From NCBI RefSeq assembly GCF_036634175.1, contig NZ_JAZIFX010000001.1, forward strand, positions 868,001-932,000: a stretch of 64,000 nucleotides of DNA, written 5' to 3'. The translations under genes were made by a program, and so were the position numbers. Of this stretch, positions 25,665 to 33,824 are shown piece after piece (position 1 is the stretch's first letter; each line of letters begins with the position of its first letter). This stretch comes from Streptomyces sp. P9-A2. GTDB lineage: Bacteria > Actinomycetota > Actinomycetes > Streptomycetales > Streptomycetaceae. Below the pieces are notes generated by a model. That model did no database searches. It was not told the DNA's origin and saw nothing but the letters and a program-made list of their open reading frames with translations.

Positions 25665-26588
25665 ATGAGCACCCCCACTGGGCCCGCGTCCGGCCTGCCA
25701 GTACGAATGCCGCGCCCCCGCCAGCCCGGACGGCACCGCCGTCCCGAGCCCCTGGTGGCTCCCGAGGGCGCACCCGCACTCGTCCTCGCCGTGCCGGGTA
25801 CTCCCAGCAGCGCCACCCGTTCCCTCGCCGACGAGGTCATCAGCATCGCCCGTTCCGAGCTGCCGGGCCTGAACGCCCGGATCGGTTATCTCGACGGGGA
25901 CGATGCGGAGTTCCCCACGCTGCAGTCGGTACTGGCGCACGCTGCCGAGGAGCGCGCCGCCCGTTTCGAGCAGGCGCGCGCGGCCGGCCTGGACGCCAAG
26001 GAGCCGGACGGCCCCGTCGGCGTCGTCGTGCCGCTGCTCGCCGGTCCGGACGGCGCGCTGCTGCGCCAGGTCCGTCAGGCCCTGATGGACAGCCGTGTCG
26101 CCGCCGAGCTGACCGATGTGCTCGGTCCGCACCCGCTGCTCGCGGAGGCTCTGCACGTACGGCTGTCCGAGGCCGGACTGGCTCGTGCCGACCGCGCCCG
26201 TCTGTTCACCGTGGCGACCGCCGCGGACGGTATCGTCCTCGCCTCCGTGGGCGGTGACGAGGCCGTACAGGCAGCCGGGATCACCGGCATGCTGCTCGCC
26301 GCGCGTCTTGCCGTGCCGGTGATGGCGGCGGCCTTGGACGAGGAGGGCTCGATCGCGTCGGTGGCCGATCAGCTGCGCGACTCCGGTTCGCAGCAGCTGG
26401 CACTCGCGCCGTACCTGATCGGCCCTGAGATCGACGCGAGCCTGGTCGAGGAGGCCGCGAGGGAGGTGGGCTGCTCCGCCGCCGAGGCGCTGGGCCCCTA
26501 CCCGGCGATCGGCAAGCTCGTTCTGGCCAGGTACACCTCCGCGCTGGGCATCAGCCCGCAGCAGACGCAGAGCACTTCGGCGAACTGA
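25665..26588 (+). CDS. sirohydrochlorin chelatase / CbiX-like protein
   Basis: 307 residues with two CbiX-like halves. The first begins ALVLAVPGTPSSATR, where classical members have a HGSR motif; here the His is absent (PGTPSSA). The region GVVVPLLAGPDGALLRQVRQAL corresponds to the VPLFLxxG block of chelatases, and LALAPYLIGPEIDASLVEEAA is the second-half equivalent. Members insert Co2+ or Fe2+ into sirohydrochlorin. Loss of the first metal-binding His makes catalysis doubtful for that half; it could be a related but different protein. A terminator follows. Confidence 0.75.
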   Translation: MSTPTGPASGLPVRMPRPRQPGRHRRPEPLVAPEGAPALVLAVPGTPSSATRSLADEVISIARSELPGLNARIGYLDGDDAEFPTLQSVLAHAAEERAARFEQARAAGLDAKEPDGPVGVVVPLLAGPDGALLRQVRQALMDSRVAAELTDVLGPHPLLAEALHVRLSEAGLARADRARLFTVATAADGIVLASVGGDEAVQAAGITGMLLAARLAVPVMAAALDEEGSIASVADQLRDSGSQQLALAPYLIGPEIDASLVEEAAREVGCSAAEALGPYPAIGKLVLARYTSALGISPQQTQSTSAN

Positions 26589-26629
26589 CCCGGGCGGGCT
26601 CATCCGCTCCACGACGCAGACGCCGAACA

Positions 26630-26662
26630 GGCCCGCTCCGACCACCGGGGCGGGCCTTTCGG
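26630..26662 (+). terminator. terminator after the CbiX-like gene
   Basis: GGCCCGC and GCGGGCC pair across a short loop and are followed by a TTTC run, a typical factor-independent stop. Confidence 0.7.
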
Positions 26663-26768
26663 CGTGTACGGCCGGGATCGACGCGGTATCCCCGAGCCGT
26701 GTGCGGGTGCGGCCCCGCCGCTCGGGCTCCGTACCTGCGGGAATCGCTCGGCGCACGCGGGGAATCGC

Positions 26769-26985
26769 TCAGCCGGCGACCACGCACGACGCCGCCGTCA
26801 CCGGGATCGAGCCGCGGCGCCGGGGCATTCCGGTGTCCGGGTCGACCGCGAACCGGGTCACGTCCCCGGAGCGCTCGTTCGCCACGTGCAGGAAGCCGTG
26901 GGACTCGGTGAGCGCGCGAGGCCAGTGGTCGTGGCGCGTGACCACGCGCATCTCGAGGACGTGGTCCAGAAACTGATCAATCCGA
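26769..26985 (-). pseudogene. C-terminal remnant of a lactonase-family (6-phosphogluconolactonase-like) beta-propeller gene
   Basis: The minus-strand frame ends DHWPRALTESHGFLHVANER, then DVTRFAVDPDTGMPRRRGSI and a TGA at 26769-26771. This matches the last propeller blade of Pgl-type lactonases (the WPRHLALDPSGRFLYVANQ pattern). Only about 65 residues are recognisable; upstream the frame loses similarity and no start or ribosome site is visible. It is a truncated relic next to the HAD gene. Confidence 0.6.
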
Positions 26986-27182
26986 CCGGCGTGGTCCGCA
27001 CCCGCACCGAGGTGGCCCTGGGCGAGCGCGTCCCGCACCGCTGTCGCCACTGGTGGAGTCGATCGGCCGGACGGCTCGTGCCCAGAACCCTCGCTCGCGC
27101 CCAGAGCTCTCGCTCGCCCCTGAACGCCTTGTCCCGCCCCTGGGGTCCTTCCGCCGGCCGGAGCTTGGCATCCTGGGGCCCC

Positions 27183-27878
27183 ATGAGCACCTTCGACGCA
27201 CTCTCGGTCGTCTTCGATCTCGACGGAACACTCGTGGACAGCGAGCCGAACTACTACGAGGCGGGGCTGCTGACCCTCGCCGAGCACGGCGTGCCGGACT
27301 TCTCCTGGGCCGAGCACGAGCGCTACGTGGGGATCAGCGCCCGGGAGACGATCGCCGACTGGCGGGAACGGTACGGGCTGCGGACCTCGGTGGAGGACCT
27401 GCTGGAGGTCAAGAACGGCCACTACCTCCGGCTGGCCCGCGCCTCGACGCGGGTGTACCCCGAGATGCGCCGGTTCGTCGAGCTGCTGGCCACCGAGGGC
27501 GTACCGATGGCCGTGGCCTCCGGTTCCTCGCCCGAGGCGATCGAGGCGATCCTGGCCGGCACGCGCCTGGACACCCATCTGCGTACGGTCGTCTCGGCGG
27601 AGGAGGTGCCGCGTGGCAAGCCCGCCCCCGACGTCTTCCTGGAGGCGGCCCGTCGTCTCGGGACGGACCCCGCCGACTGCGTGGTGCTGGAGGACGCCGT
27701 CCCTGGCGTCGCCGCAGCGCACGCCGCGGGGATGCGCTGCATCGCGATCCCGTACGTCGCGGCGCAGGCCGACGCCCCGGAGTTCGCCACCGCCGCGCTG
27801 CTGCTGCGCGGCGGGCAGCGGGAGTTCACTGCACGGGCCGCGTACGAGTGGCTGACGCGCTCCGCCCGGCCGGTGTGA
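27183..27878 (+). CDS. HAD family hydrolase (phosphatase/phosphoglucomutase-like)
   Basis: 231 residues. HAD motif I is FDLDGTLVDSEP (catalytic Asp11 and Asp13), motif II AVASGSSPEAIEAIL, motif III Lys in PRGKPAPDVFLEAA, and motif IV CVVLEDAVPGVAAAHAAGM. The cap insertion between motifs I and II places it in the beta-phosphoglucomutase-like subfamily I. Substrate unknown, probably a sugar phosphate. It is flanked on both sides by gene remnants. Confidence 0.92.
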   Translation: MSTFDALSVVFDLDGTLVDSEPNYYEAGLLTLAEHGVPDFSWAEHERYVGISARETIADWRERYGLRTSVEDLLEVKNGHYLRLARASTRVYPEMRRFVELLATEGVPMAVASGSSPEAIEAILAGTRLDTHLRTVVSAEEVPRGKPAPDVFLEAARRLGTDPADCVVLEDAVPGVAAAHAAGMRCIAIPYVAAQADAPEFATAALLLRGGQREFTARAAYEWLTRSARPV

Positions 27879-27984
27879 CCGACGCCCCGTCGGCCCGACC
27901 GGCGCCCCGCCGGCATCCGGCCGGTTTGACGGGCGCCCGCCCGACGGGCCGCGCGGCACGGTGGACGCGGTCCGGAATCCGGGC

Positions 27985-28661
27985 GCCCCGGCCCGCCTCG
28001 TTCACCCTGCTGCCGCGTGTGCCGTCCTGGGCGACCGCCGGCTTCCGGGTGACCGTCAACGGACTGGCGGTGCCCGGGACTCCGGTCCCCGGCGGCTGCT
28101 TCGGCGTCTCCCGGACCTGGTGGACCGGTGACACCGTGCGGGTCCTGGCCCCGTTCCGGCTGAGGGTGGGGCACACGCTCGACGGCCCCACGCTGCAGAC
28201 CCTGTTCCTCGGCCCGGTCGACCTGGTCGCCCGCCACCCGTCGACCGAGCTCCTGCGGTGCGCGCTGTACGGCAACGCCGGTCTCTCCGGCGCTCTGCTG
28301 CCCTCGCTCGCCCCGGTCGCCGGGAGACCGCCGCATCACACGCTGAACGGTGTCGAGTTCACGCCCTTCGTCGAAGGGGACCTCGGATGCGCCACACGCC
28401 CGCTTCCGGCGCTCGGAGCCATGTGTGATCTTCGGCACCTCCGACTCCGACTCCGGCGTCGCCGATCCCGCCCGGAGCGACGGTGTGACCCTGCTGGACG
28501 AAATCCGGTCGGGAGCTCCCTTCGGCAGCAGGAGTGCGCTGTTCACGCGGGTACGGGCAACAGTCGACGGCCGGGTGACCGCCGGCCTGCTGAGCGGAGC
28601 GCACGGCGACAAGGTGGCACTTACGGCACGGAACGCCTCGTACGCTGGTCCGAGTTCATGA
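27985..28661 (+). pseudogene. C-terminal remnant of a GH127 (beta-L-arabinofuranosidase) gene with a frameshift
   Basis: The first part reads ASFTLLPRVPSWATAGFRVT, then LQTLFLGPVDLVARHPSTEL and HHTLNGVEFTPFVEGD. From about 28385 the similarity continues in another frame as RRSEPCVIFGTSDSDSGVAD and GVTLLDEIRSGAPFG to a stop at 28661. This resembles the C-terminal beta-sandwich part of Streptomyces GH127-type proteins. The catalytic barrel is missing, no start is present, and a frameshift splits the rest. A strong terminator hairpin still follows. Confidence 0.7.
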
Positions 28662-28664
28662 AAA

Positions 28665-28714
28665 GGGGCATCCGACGCCGTACGGCCGCACCGGTCGTCG
28701 CCGTCGGATGCCCC
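28665..28714 (+). terminator. terminator hairpin after the GH127 remnant
   Basis: A 13-bp perfect stem (28665-28677 with 28702-28714) and a 24-nt loop lie directly after the pseudogene stop, probably the original terminator of the lost gene. Confidence 0.7.
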
Positions 28715-28835
28715 GCCGAAGCACCGACGGAAACACCGCCGCGTCCCGGCAGAAGATTTCTTCCGGAACGGTGATTGTCCTGCCGCTTTCATCCGTACTC
28801 ACTGGTGTTGGGCTGTTGATACACCAGGAGGAACG

Positions 28836-29585
28836 ATGCGCATCTCGCGCAGCACGGCAGGAACCGCGTTCGTGGGCGGAGCCATGATTCTCACCCTCAC
28901 CGCGCTCGCCTACCCCACCATGCTGGGCGTGCAGACCACATCGAGCACCCAGGACCGGGTCGTCGCCAACACGCAGTACGGCCAGCTGACCGAGGCCGAC
29001 CGCGACTTCGTGGTCAAGGTCCGTGCGGCCGGACTGTGGGAGCACCCCCTGGGCCTGCTGGCGATGGAGCGGGGTACGACGCCGGAGATGAAGGAGGCGG
29101 GAGAGCACCTGGTCGTCGGGCACGGACGGCTCGACGAGAGCTGCCGCAGGATCTCCCTCGAACTGGGCATCACCCTGCCCAACCAGGCATCGCCCCAGCA
29201 GCAGCAGTTCGTGGAGACCATCAAGTCCACCAACGACAAGGAGTTCGACACCACGGCCGTGAACATCATGCGGGTGACGCACGGCCAGATCTTCTCGGTG
29301 ATCGCCAAGGTCCGCGCCAACACCAGGAACACCCTGGTGCGGCAGCTGGCCGACCAGGCCAACGACACGGTGCTCGACCACATCACGGTCCTGGAGAAGA
29401 CCGGTCTGGTCAATCACGAGCAGGTCAACTTCCAGCAGACCAGCCCGCCCAAGATGCCCCGGGAGCAGGTGACGCCGCCGGCCCCGCAGGCGGGCGCCCC
29501 GGTGCTGGTGCTCGAGATCCCCGAGAACCTGAAGGACCTCAACACGGTCTCCCCGGCGCCGACACCGGCCTCCGAAGTGAAGTAG
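28836..29585 (+). CDS. DUF4142 domain protein, exported or membrane anchored
   Basis: 249 residues with CCAGGAGG upstream of ATG 28836. A single hydrophobic segment near residues 8-28 (GTAFVGGAMILTLTALAYPTM) is a signal or anchor. The DUF4142 helical domain follows: TEADRDFVVKVRAAGLWEH, ERGTTPEMKEAGEHLVVGH, and VNIMRVTHGQIFSVIAKVRA with conserved His residues. The C-terminal tail is Pro-rich. Function unknown; some relatives are ferritin-like. Upstream, GGAAC near 28767 could be part of an ECF-sigma promoter, but the -10 half is unclear. Confidence 0.85.
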   Translation: MRISRSTAGTAFVGGAMILTLTALAYPTMLGVQTTSSTQDRVVANTQYGQLTEADRDFVVKVRAAGLWEHPLGLLAMERGTTPEMKEAGEHLVVGHGRLDESCRRISLELGITLPNQASPQQQQFVETIKSTNDKEFDTTAVNIMRVTHGQIFSVIAKVRANTRNTLVRQLADQANDTVLDHITVLEKTGLVNHEQVNFQQTSPPKMPREQVTPPAPQAGAPVLVLEIPENLKDLNTVSPAPTPASEVK

Positions 29586-29668
29586 AAGCCCGGATACCGG
29601 ATACACGACTACCGGATCCTACGGTCCGGTGTCCCGCAGGGCCGGCGGCGGACGCCGGGCGGCAGAGG

Positions 29669-30457
29669 TCAGGACCCGCGGCGGGGTTTGCCCCGTCGCG
29701 GGTTCTTCGGCGTTCCGCCCGCGCCCTTCCGGCGGCCACGGCCGGCCGGCCCGCCCGCTGCCTGCCGACGCCCGGCACCGCCCTTGTCGGCGCGTCCGGG
29801 CTTCTCCTGTTTCTCCTGTTTCTCCTGTGCGGAAGGCCGGGGCCGGGTGCGGCCCCGGGTGCTGTTGACGGTCCGGCCGCGGACGATCCCGATGAAGTCC
29901 TCCACCAGGTCGGTGGTCGCGGCCTCGGGCCACGCCAGCGCCACACCGGACTCGGGGGCGTCCTTGAGCGGCCGGTGGGTGAGGTCCTTGCGGTGGTGCA
30001 GCCGCGCCAGGGACAGCGGTACGACGAGCACGCCGATCCCGGCCGCGACGAGCTCGACGGCGTCGGCGGTGGTCGCGGGACGTTCCAGGGCGGGCCTCCC
30101 GGGCAGAGTCTCCCAGGCGAGGACGTCGTCGAGGGGGTGGAGCACGATCTCGTCGGCCAGGTCCTCCGGGGACACCTCGTCGACCGCCGTCACGAGGTGG
30201 TCCTTGGGAACCACGACGACCGTCTGTTCGGTGTAGAGGGGGATCGCGCTGAGCACCGTCCGGTCGACGGGCAGCCGGACGAGTCCCGCGTCGGCGTCCC
30301 CGGCCAGCAGCAGGCCGCCCGTCTCCGCGGCGGGCACCTGGGTGAGGGCCAGCGGGACACCGGGCAGCCGCTCGTTCCAGACGCGCACCCACTTGCCGGG
30401 CATCACCCCCGGCGCGTACACGAGCCGGAACGAAGGGGGTACATCCGAGCTTGTCAC
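29669..30457 (-). CDS. LysR-type effector-binding domain protein lacking a DNA-binding domain
   Basis: 262 residues from GTG 30457. It starts directly with the LysR substrate-binding fold: FRLVYAPGVMPGKWVRVWNE, LALTQVPAAETGGLLLAGDA, and VELVAAGIGVLVVPLSLARL. The N-terminal winged helix of LysR regulators (about 60 residues) is absent and cannot be found upstream. After residue 200 there is a Lys/Arg/Gln-rich tail (including EKQEKQEK) that could bind nucleic acid. The gene is divergent from DUF5997, a pairing I recall as conserved in Streptomyces. Role unknown; a split regulator is possible. Confidence 0.82.
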   Translation of the reverse strand: MTSSDVPPSFRLVYAPGVMPGKWVRVWNERLPGVPLALTQVPAAETGGLLLAGDADAGLVRLPVDRTVLSAIPLYTEQTVVVVPKDHLVTAVDEVSPEDLADEIVLHPLDDVLAWETLPGRPALERPATTADAVELVAAGIGVLVVPLSLARLHHRKDLTHRPLKDAPESGVALAWPEAATTDLVEDFIGIVRGRTVNSTRGRTRPRPSAQEKQEKQEKPGRADKGGAGRRQAAGGPAGRGRRKGAGGTPKNPRRGKPRRGS

Positions 30458-30606
30458 CCGGCCAGGTTACCGTCCGTGGCCACGGGCCCGGACCGCGGAT
30501 GATGACGGCCGATCACCGCGGCCGGCCACGGCCACCGGCCCCGGTCGGTGATCATGCCGAGGGGGCGCGGTCGTCGGTCGTGGTCGGCGGTCGCGCGTAC
30601 GGTCGA

Positions 30607-30612
30607 TACCCT
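30607..30612 (+). promoter_or_regulatory. -10 box for a leaderless DUF5997 mRNA
   Basis: TACCCT ends 7 nt before the ATG at 30620. No ribosome site lies in between. Confidence 0.5.
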
Positions 30613-30619
30613 GGGCACC

Positions 30620-31012
30620 ATGACGTCGCACCAAAACACCCAGACGATGAAGCCCGCGACCGCGGCGAAGAAACTGGGTGTGTACCTCGAGGCCACCCCC
30701 GCCGAGTTCCGGGAGGGTGTCGTCTCACGCGCCGAGCTGAACGCGCTCCAGGCCGATCCGCCCCAGTGGCTGCAGGAGCTGCGGCGCAACGGCCCGCACC
30801 CCCGCCCCGTGGTCGCGTCGAGGCTGGGGGTCTCCATCTCCGGTCTCACCCGCGGCGGAGTCACCGAGCCGCTCACCACGGAACAGATCGACGCCCTCAG
30901 GGAGGAACGTCCCGAGTGGCTGGAGCGCGAGCAGGCCACTCAGGCCGAGGTCCGCAAGGAGGCGGAGCGCATCAAGCAGCGGAACGCGGAGCGCGCGAAG
31001 CACGACAGCTGA
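30620..31012 (+). CDS. DUF5997 family protein
   Basis: 130 residues from ATG 30620. Recognised as DUF5997, a small, charged, cytoplasmic actinobacterial family. The sequence is mostly helical: TAAKKLGVYLEATPAEFREG, VVSRAELNALQADPPQWLQ, RPVVASRLGVSISGLTRGG and a coiled-coil-like C-terminus rich in Glu and Arg. The VASRLGVSISGLTRGG stretch resembles the recognition part of a helix-turn-helix, so DNA binding is possible. It is divergent from the truncated LysR protein. Confidence 0.82.
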   Translation: MTSHQNTQTMKPATAAKKLGVYLEATPAEFREGVVSRAELNALQADPPQWLQELRRNGPHPRPVVASRLGVSISGLTRGGVTEPLTTEQIDALREERPEWLEREQATQAEVRKEAERIKQRNAERAKHDS

Positions 31013-31062
31013 CCACGGCGTTCCTCCGCTCCCCCCCTCCTCACGTCGCGCCCCCTCACATC

Positions 31063-31099
31063 GAACACCCCCGAACGGGCTTTCCCATCGGGGGTGTTC
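31063..31099 (+). terminator. terminator after DUF5997
   Basis: A 12-bp perfect stem (31063-31074 with 31088-31099) and a 13-nt loop, GAACACCCCCGA paired with TCGGGGGTGTTC. Confidence 0.85.
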
Positions 31100-31281
31100 T
31101 CGTTCGGATGGACGCCGCATGACGCGGAACCGGGGCAACGCAAGCCTGCAGCACCCCTTCCGGCGCATAGAAATATCTATCACCATGGCTGCACGCCGGG
31201 CCGGCGTGCAGCCCGTGAGGCCGTCGGCCCGGATCCAGTACGCGCCCGCAGCGGCGCGGCCGACCGTGCCCGGGGTGGGAC

Positions 31282-31761
31282 ATGCAGAGCGCCGGATGGA
31301 AACAGGCCGTCGAATGGCTGGCCGCCGCGGCCCGGGACCCCCGTGAGTGCAAACGGCAGTGGGACCACGGCACGGGGACGGCACTGCTGGCGGCGGGACG
31401 CTACTGGGACGTGCTCAGTGTTCCCGACCGGCTCGGACTGCTCGCCCTGGACCTCCTGTGGAACGATCCGCTGAAGGTGCCCGGCCCTACTCTGGTGGAC
31501 GTCACCGCCCGCCGCGTCGGCTTCTTCCTGCCGCCCGACCCGGCCGGCGAGTGGATCGGGTTCGGCGTACGGCACGTCGGCCGGGGCTCCTGGGTGGCGG
31601 TGCCGCCGCCGTACCGGCCCAGCGGCCGCCTGGAATGGCTCGTCCCCCCGGACGGCACCGGCACCCTGCACGCCCCCGTTCCCCTCGAACAGGCTCTCCG
31701 CACAGCCACCGCCACCCTCGCCGTCCTGATCCCGGCGGGGGCTGAGCCGGGGGGCTGGTGA
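31282..31761 (+). CDS. small protein resembling part of bifunctional DNA primase/polymerase-type proteins
   Basis: 159 residues. The region RYWDVLSVPDRLGLLALDLL, GPTLVDVTARRVGFFLPP, RGSWVAVPPPYRPSGRLEW and LVPPDGTGTLHAPVPLEQAL follows the pattern of a family of short Streptomyces proteins related to Prim-Pol N-terminal domains. The acidic catalytic residues of true Prim-Pol enzymes are not evident, so enzymatic activity is doubtful. It is monocistronic, with a weak GGTGGGAC ribosome site. I am confident it is a gene, less so of the family. Confidence 0.65.
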   Translation: MQSAGWKQAVEWLAAAARDPRECKRQWDHGTGTALLAAGRYWDVLSVPDRLGLLALDLLWNDPLKVPGPTLVDVTARRVGFFLPPDPAGEWIGFGVRHVGRGSWVAVPPPYRPSGRLEWLVPPDGTGTLHAPVPLEQALRTATATLAVLIPAGAEPGGW

Positions 31762-31989
31762 TTTCCTCGTCTAGGTGATCACCCCCTGCCGGGACTCGCC
31801 GCTCCACGACAAGGGCCGTACAGATCGGTGGAGGGGCGCGCCGGCACATCCGGAATGCTCCACACCCGCCGAGTCGAGTGAACCGCCCCCTCCGCAGATA
31901 CCACCCGCCCGAACAGGGGTTCAGTGTCCGGAACACCGAGAAACCGGGGTAGCCGTATCGCTCAGGAGGCTTACGGTACGTTCGCGCTC

Positions 31990-33420
31990 ATGGCACGGAA
32001 ACAATGGCTGCTGGCGGGGCTCGCCGCGGTGCTGACCGCTTGCTCGGTTCCGGACCGCGCCCCTGGCGACCGGACCGCGGGGATCGAAGGGACATGGCAG
32101 AGCGCCGGATACGGTTACGTCTTCGACATCACCCAGGACGGTACGGGGAAGACACAGCTCGCCTCCTACGAACAGACATCGGTGAGCTGCCTCGGCGGGG
32201 ACATGTCGGCACAGGTGGGCCGCGAAGGTGAGGCGACGTCCTTCGGCGAGGACGGCGAGGCCGAGCTGGTCGTCCGCAGGCGAGGAGGCCACCTGATCGT
32301 GCAGGAGCCGGGGGCGGCCGGCCACATCCGCATGGAACGGCTCAAGAAGCTGCCCGGCTGCCCGTCTGCGATCTCCGGGAACGCGGCTGACCGTCGCCTG
32401 CAGACCTTCGACGTCTTCTGGCAGAACCTCGCCGAGCACTACCCGCCCTATCCGTACCGGAAGCTCGACGGGGCGGGCAGGAAGCGCGACCGGGCGGCCC
32501 TGGCCGAGGACAACACCGACCGGACGCTCGGCAAGCTGCTGGGTGGCACGGTCCGTGAACTCGGCGACATGCACACCGGTATCGAGGGGGAGGACCTCAG
32601 CCTGTACGGCAAACGGCCGGGCACCCGCGACTCGGCCGACATGAACACCGACGCCTTCCGACCCGCGATCGAAGCGAGGCTGGGCAAGCGGCTCGAACCC
32701 GTCATCGACGACAAGGTGGAGTACGCCGGTGGGCTGCCGGGCCACCTGGGATACCTGCGCATCACACAGTTCGACGACTTCGCGGACGAGTCGTACGACG
32801 TCGACCGGAAGAAGTTCGGGCAGGCCCTGGACACGGTGTTCGCCGTCGCGGAGCGGGACGGCTGGCGCGGCCTCGTGCTCGATCTGCGCCTCAACGACGG
32901 CGGTTTCGACGACCTCGGCCTCGAACTCGCCTCCCGGCTGACGGACAAGTCCCATTTCGCGTTCCAGAAGCGGGCGCGCGACACGCAGGCAGCCTCCGGG
33001 TTCACGCCGTACGAGAAGCTGCGGGTGTCGCCCAGCGATCGCCCCGGCTTCCACGGACCGATCGCGCTGCTGGTCAGCGATCTCACGGTGAGCGCGGGCG
33101 AGACGGCGGTCATGACGCTGCTGAACCGCTCGCCGAAGCCCACGTTGATCGGCCTCCCGACGCAGGGCGTCTTCTCGGACCAACTGTCGCGGACACTGCC
33201 CGGCGGCTGGTCCCTCGACCTCAGCAACGAGGACTACCGGAATGCGGCCGGGCAGAGCTTCGAGGGCCGTGGCATCCCGGTGCCGCAGGAATTCCGTACC
33301 CCTGTCTTCACGGCCACGGAGATCGGCCGCCGCTGCGATGCGGCCATCGCCCGTGCCCTCGACCATCTCGCGGACAAACCGCCGGCGACGACACCGCCAT
33401 GCCCCGGTGGAACCACCTGA
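31990..33420 (+). CDS. S41 family peptidase, lipoprotein
   Basis: 476 residues from ATG 31990. Lipobox LTAC at about residues 15-18 follows a hydrophobic stretch (WLLAGLAAVLTAC). A beta-rich N-terminal domain (about 30-120) precedes a tail-specific-protease fold: GLPGHLGYLRITQFDDFADE, LVLDLRLNDGGFDDLGLELA, and LLVSDLTVSAGETAVMTLL, with the catalytic Ser in SAGE. The Lys of the Ser/Lys dyad is not obvious; some S41 members use a Ser-His-Glu set. TACGTT at 31977-31982 ends 7 nt before ATG, suggesting a leaderless mRNA. Confidence 0.88.
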   Translation: MARKQWLLAGLAAVLTACSVPDRAPGDRTAGIEGTWQSAGYGYVFDITQDGTGKTQLASYEQTSVSCLGGDMSAQVGREGEATSFGEDGEAELVVRRRGGHLIVQEPGAAGHIRMERLKKLPGCPSAISGNAADRRLQTFDVFWQNLAEHYPPYPYRKLDGAGRKRDRAALAEDNTDRTLGKLLGGTVRELGDMHTGIEGEDLSLYGKRPGTRDSADMNTDAFRPAIEARLGKRLEPVIDDKVEYAGGLPGHLGYLRITQFDDFADESYDVDRKKFGQALDTVFAVAERDGWRGLVLDLRLNDGGFDDLGLELASRLTDKSHFAFQKRARDTQAASGFTPYEKLRVSPSDRPGFHGPIALLVSDLTVSAGETAVMTLLNRSPKPTLIGLPTQGVFSDQLSRTLPGGWSLDLSNEDYRNAAGQSFEGRGIPVPQEFRTPVFTATEIGRRCDAAIARALDHLADKPPATTPPCPGGTT

Positions 33421-33489
33421 CGGCATCGTCACCTGGGCCGAGCTGCCTGGGACGATTCTGGAGTTGATCGTGCCGGGGAGAGATCCGCT

Positions 33490-33605
33490 CGTGTCGTCCG
33501 CGCCGCCGTCGTACCAGGGGCACCGGCACCCGGTGGCACTCATCGCGCACTGCGTGTGGCTGTACTTCCGCTTCCCGCTGTCGTTCCGCGAGGTCGGGGA
33601 GCGGA
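33490..33605 (+). pseudogene. remnant of an IS6-family transposase N-terminus
   Basis: The segment beginning SSAPPSYQGHRHPVALIAHC and continuing VWLYFRFPLSFREVGERRL matches the start of IS6-family transposases (pattern YPxEIIxHCVWLYFRFPLSFREVEE). Similarity stops after about 38 residues and the following frame is unrelated. No terminal inverted repeats were found. It is a scar of a former insertion between the S41 and MerR genes. Confidence 0.7.
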
Positions 33606-33774
33606 GACTCCGGGGACCGACGCCGCCCGAAGAGCAGTGCCTCACTGACCACGGGGGCGGTGTCGTACGGGTTCCCGTACGGGCGTTGTACGGCTCCGGA
33701 GGCGTGTCCCGGTCGGCGCGGGCCCCCGTTGAACATGTCCCCGGCGGAGAAGCGAGCCGGGCTCCGGGCCCGGG

Positions 33775-33805
33775 TTGACCCTCGACCTTGTCGAGGCATG
33801 AGGGT
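33775..33805 (+). promoter_or_regulatory. MerR-type promoter/operator of the MerR-clamp gene
   Basis: TTGACC (33775-33780) is the -35. A perfect dyad CCTCGAC-CTT-GTCGAGG (33780-33796) fills an extended spacer, and GAGGGT (33800-33805) is a possible -10 with 19-bp spacing. Long spacers with a central dyad are the hallmark of MerR-activated promoters; here it precedes the regulator itself. Confidence 0.75.
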
Positions 33806-33824
33806 TCCGGGTGTGGAGAGCGAG

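Noticed and set aside
25665..26588. A cobalamin or siroheme biosynthesis cluster
   Set aside because: Only one CbiX-like protein is present, with an altered metal motif; its neighbours are unrelated.
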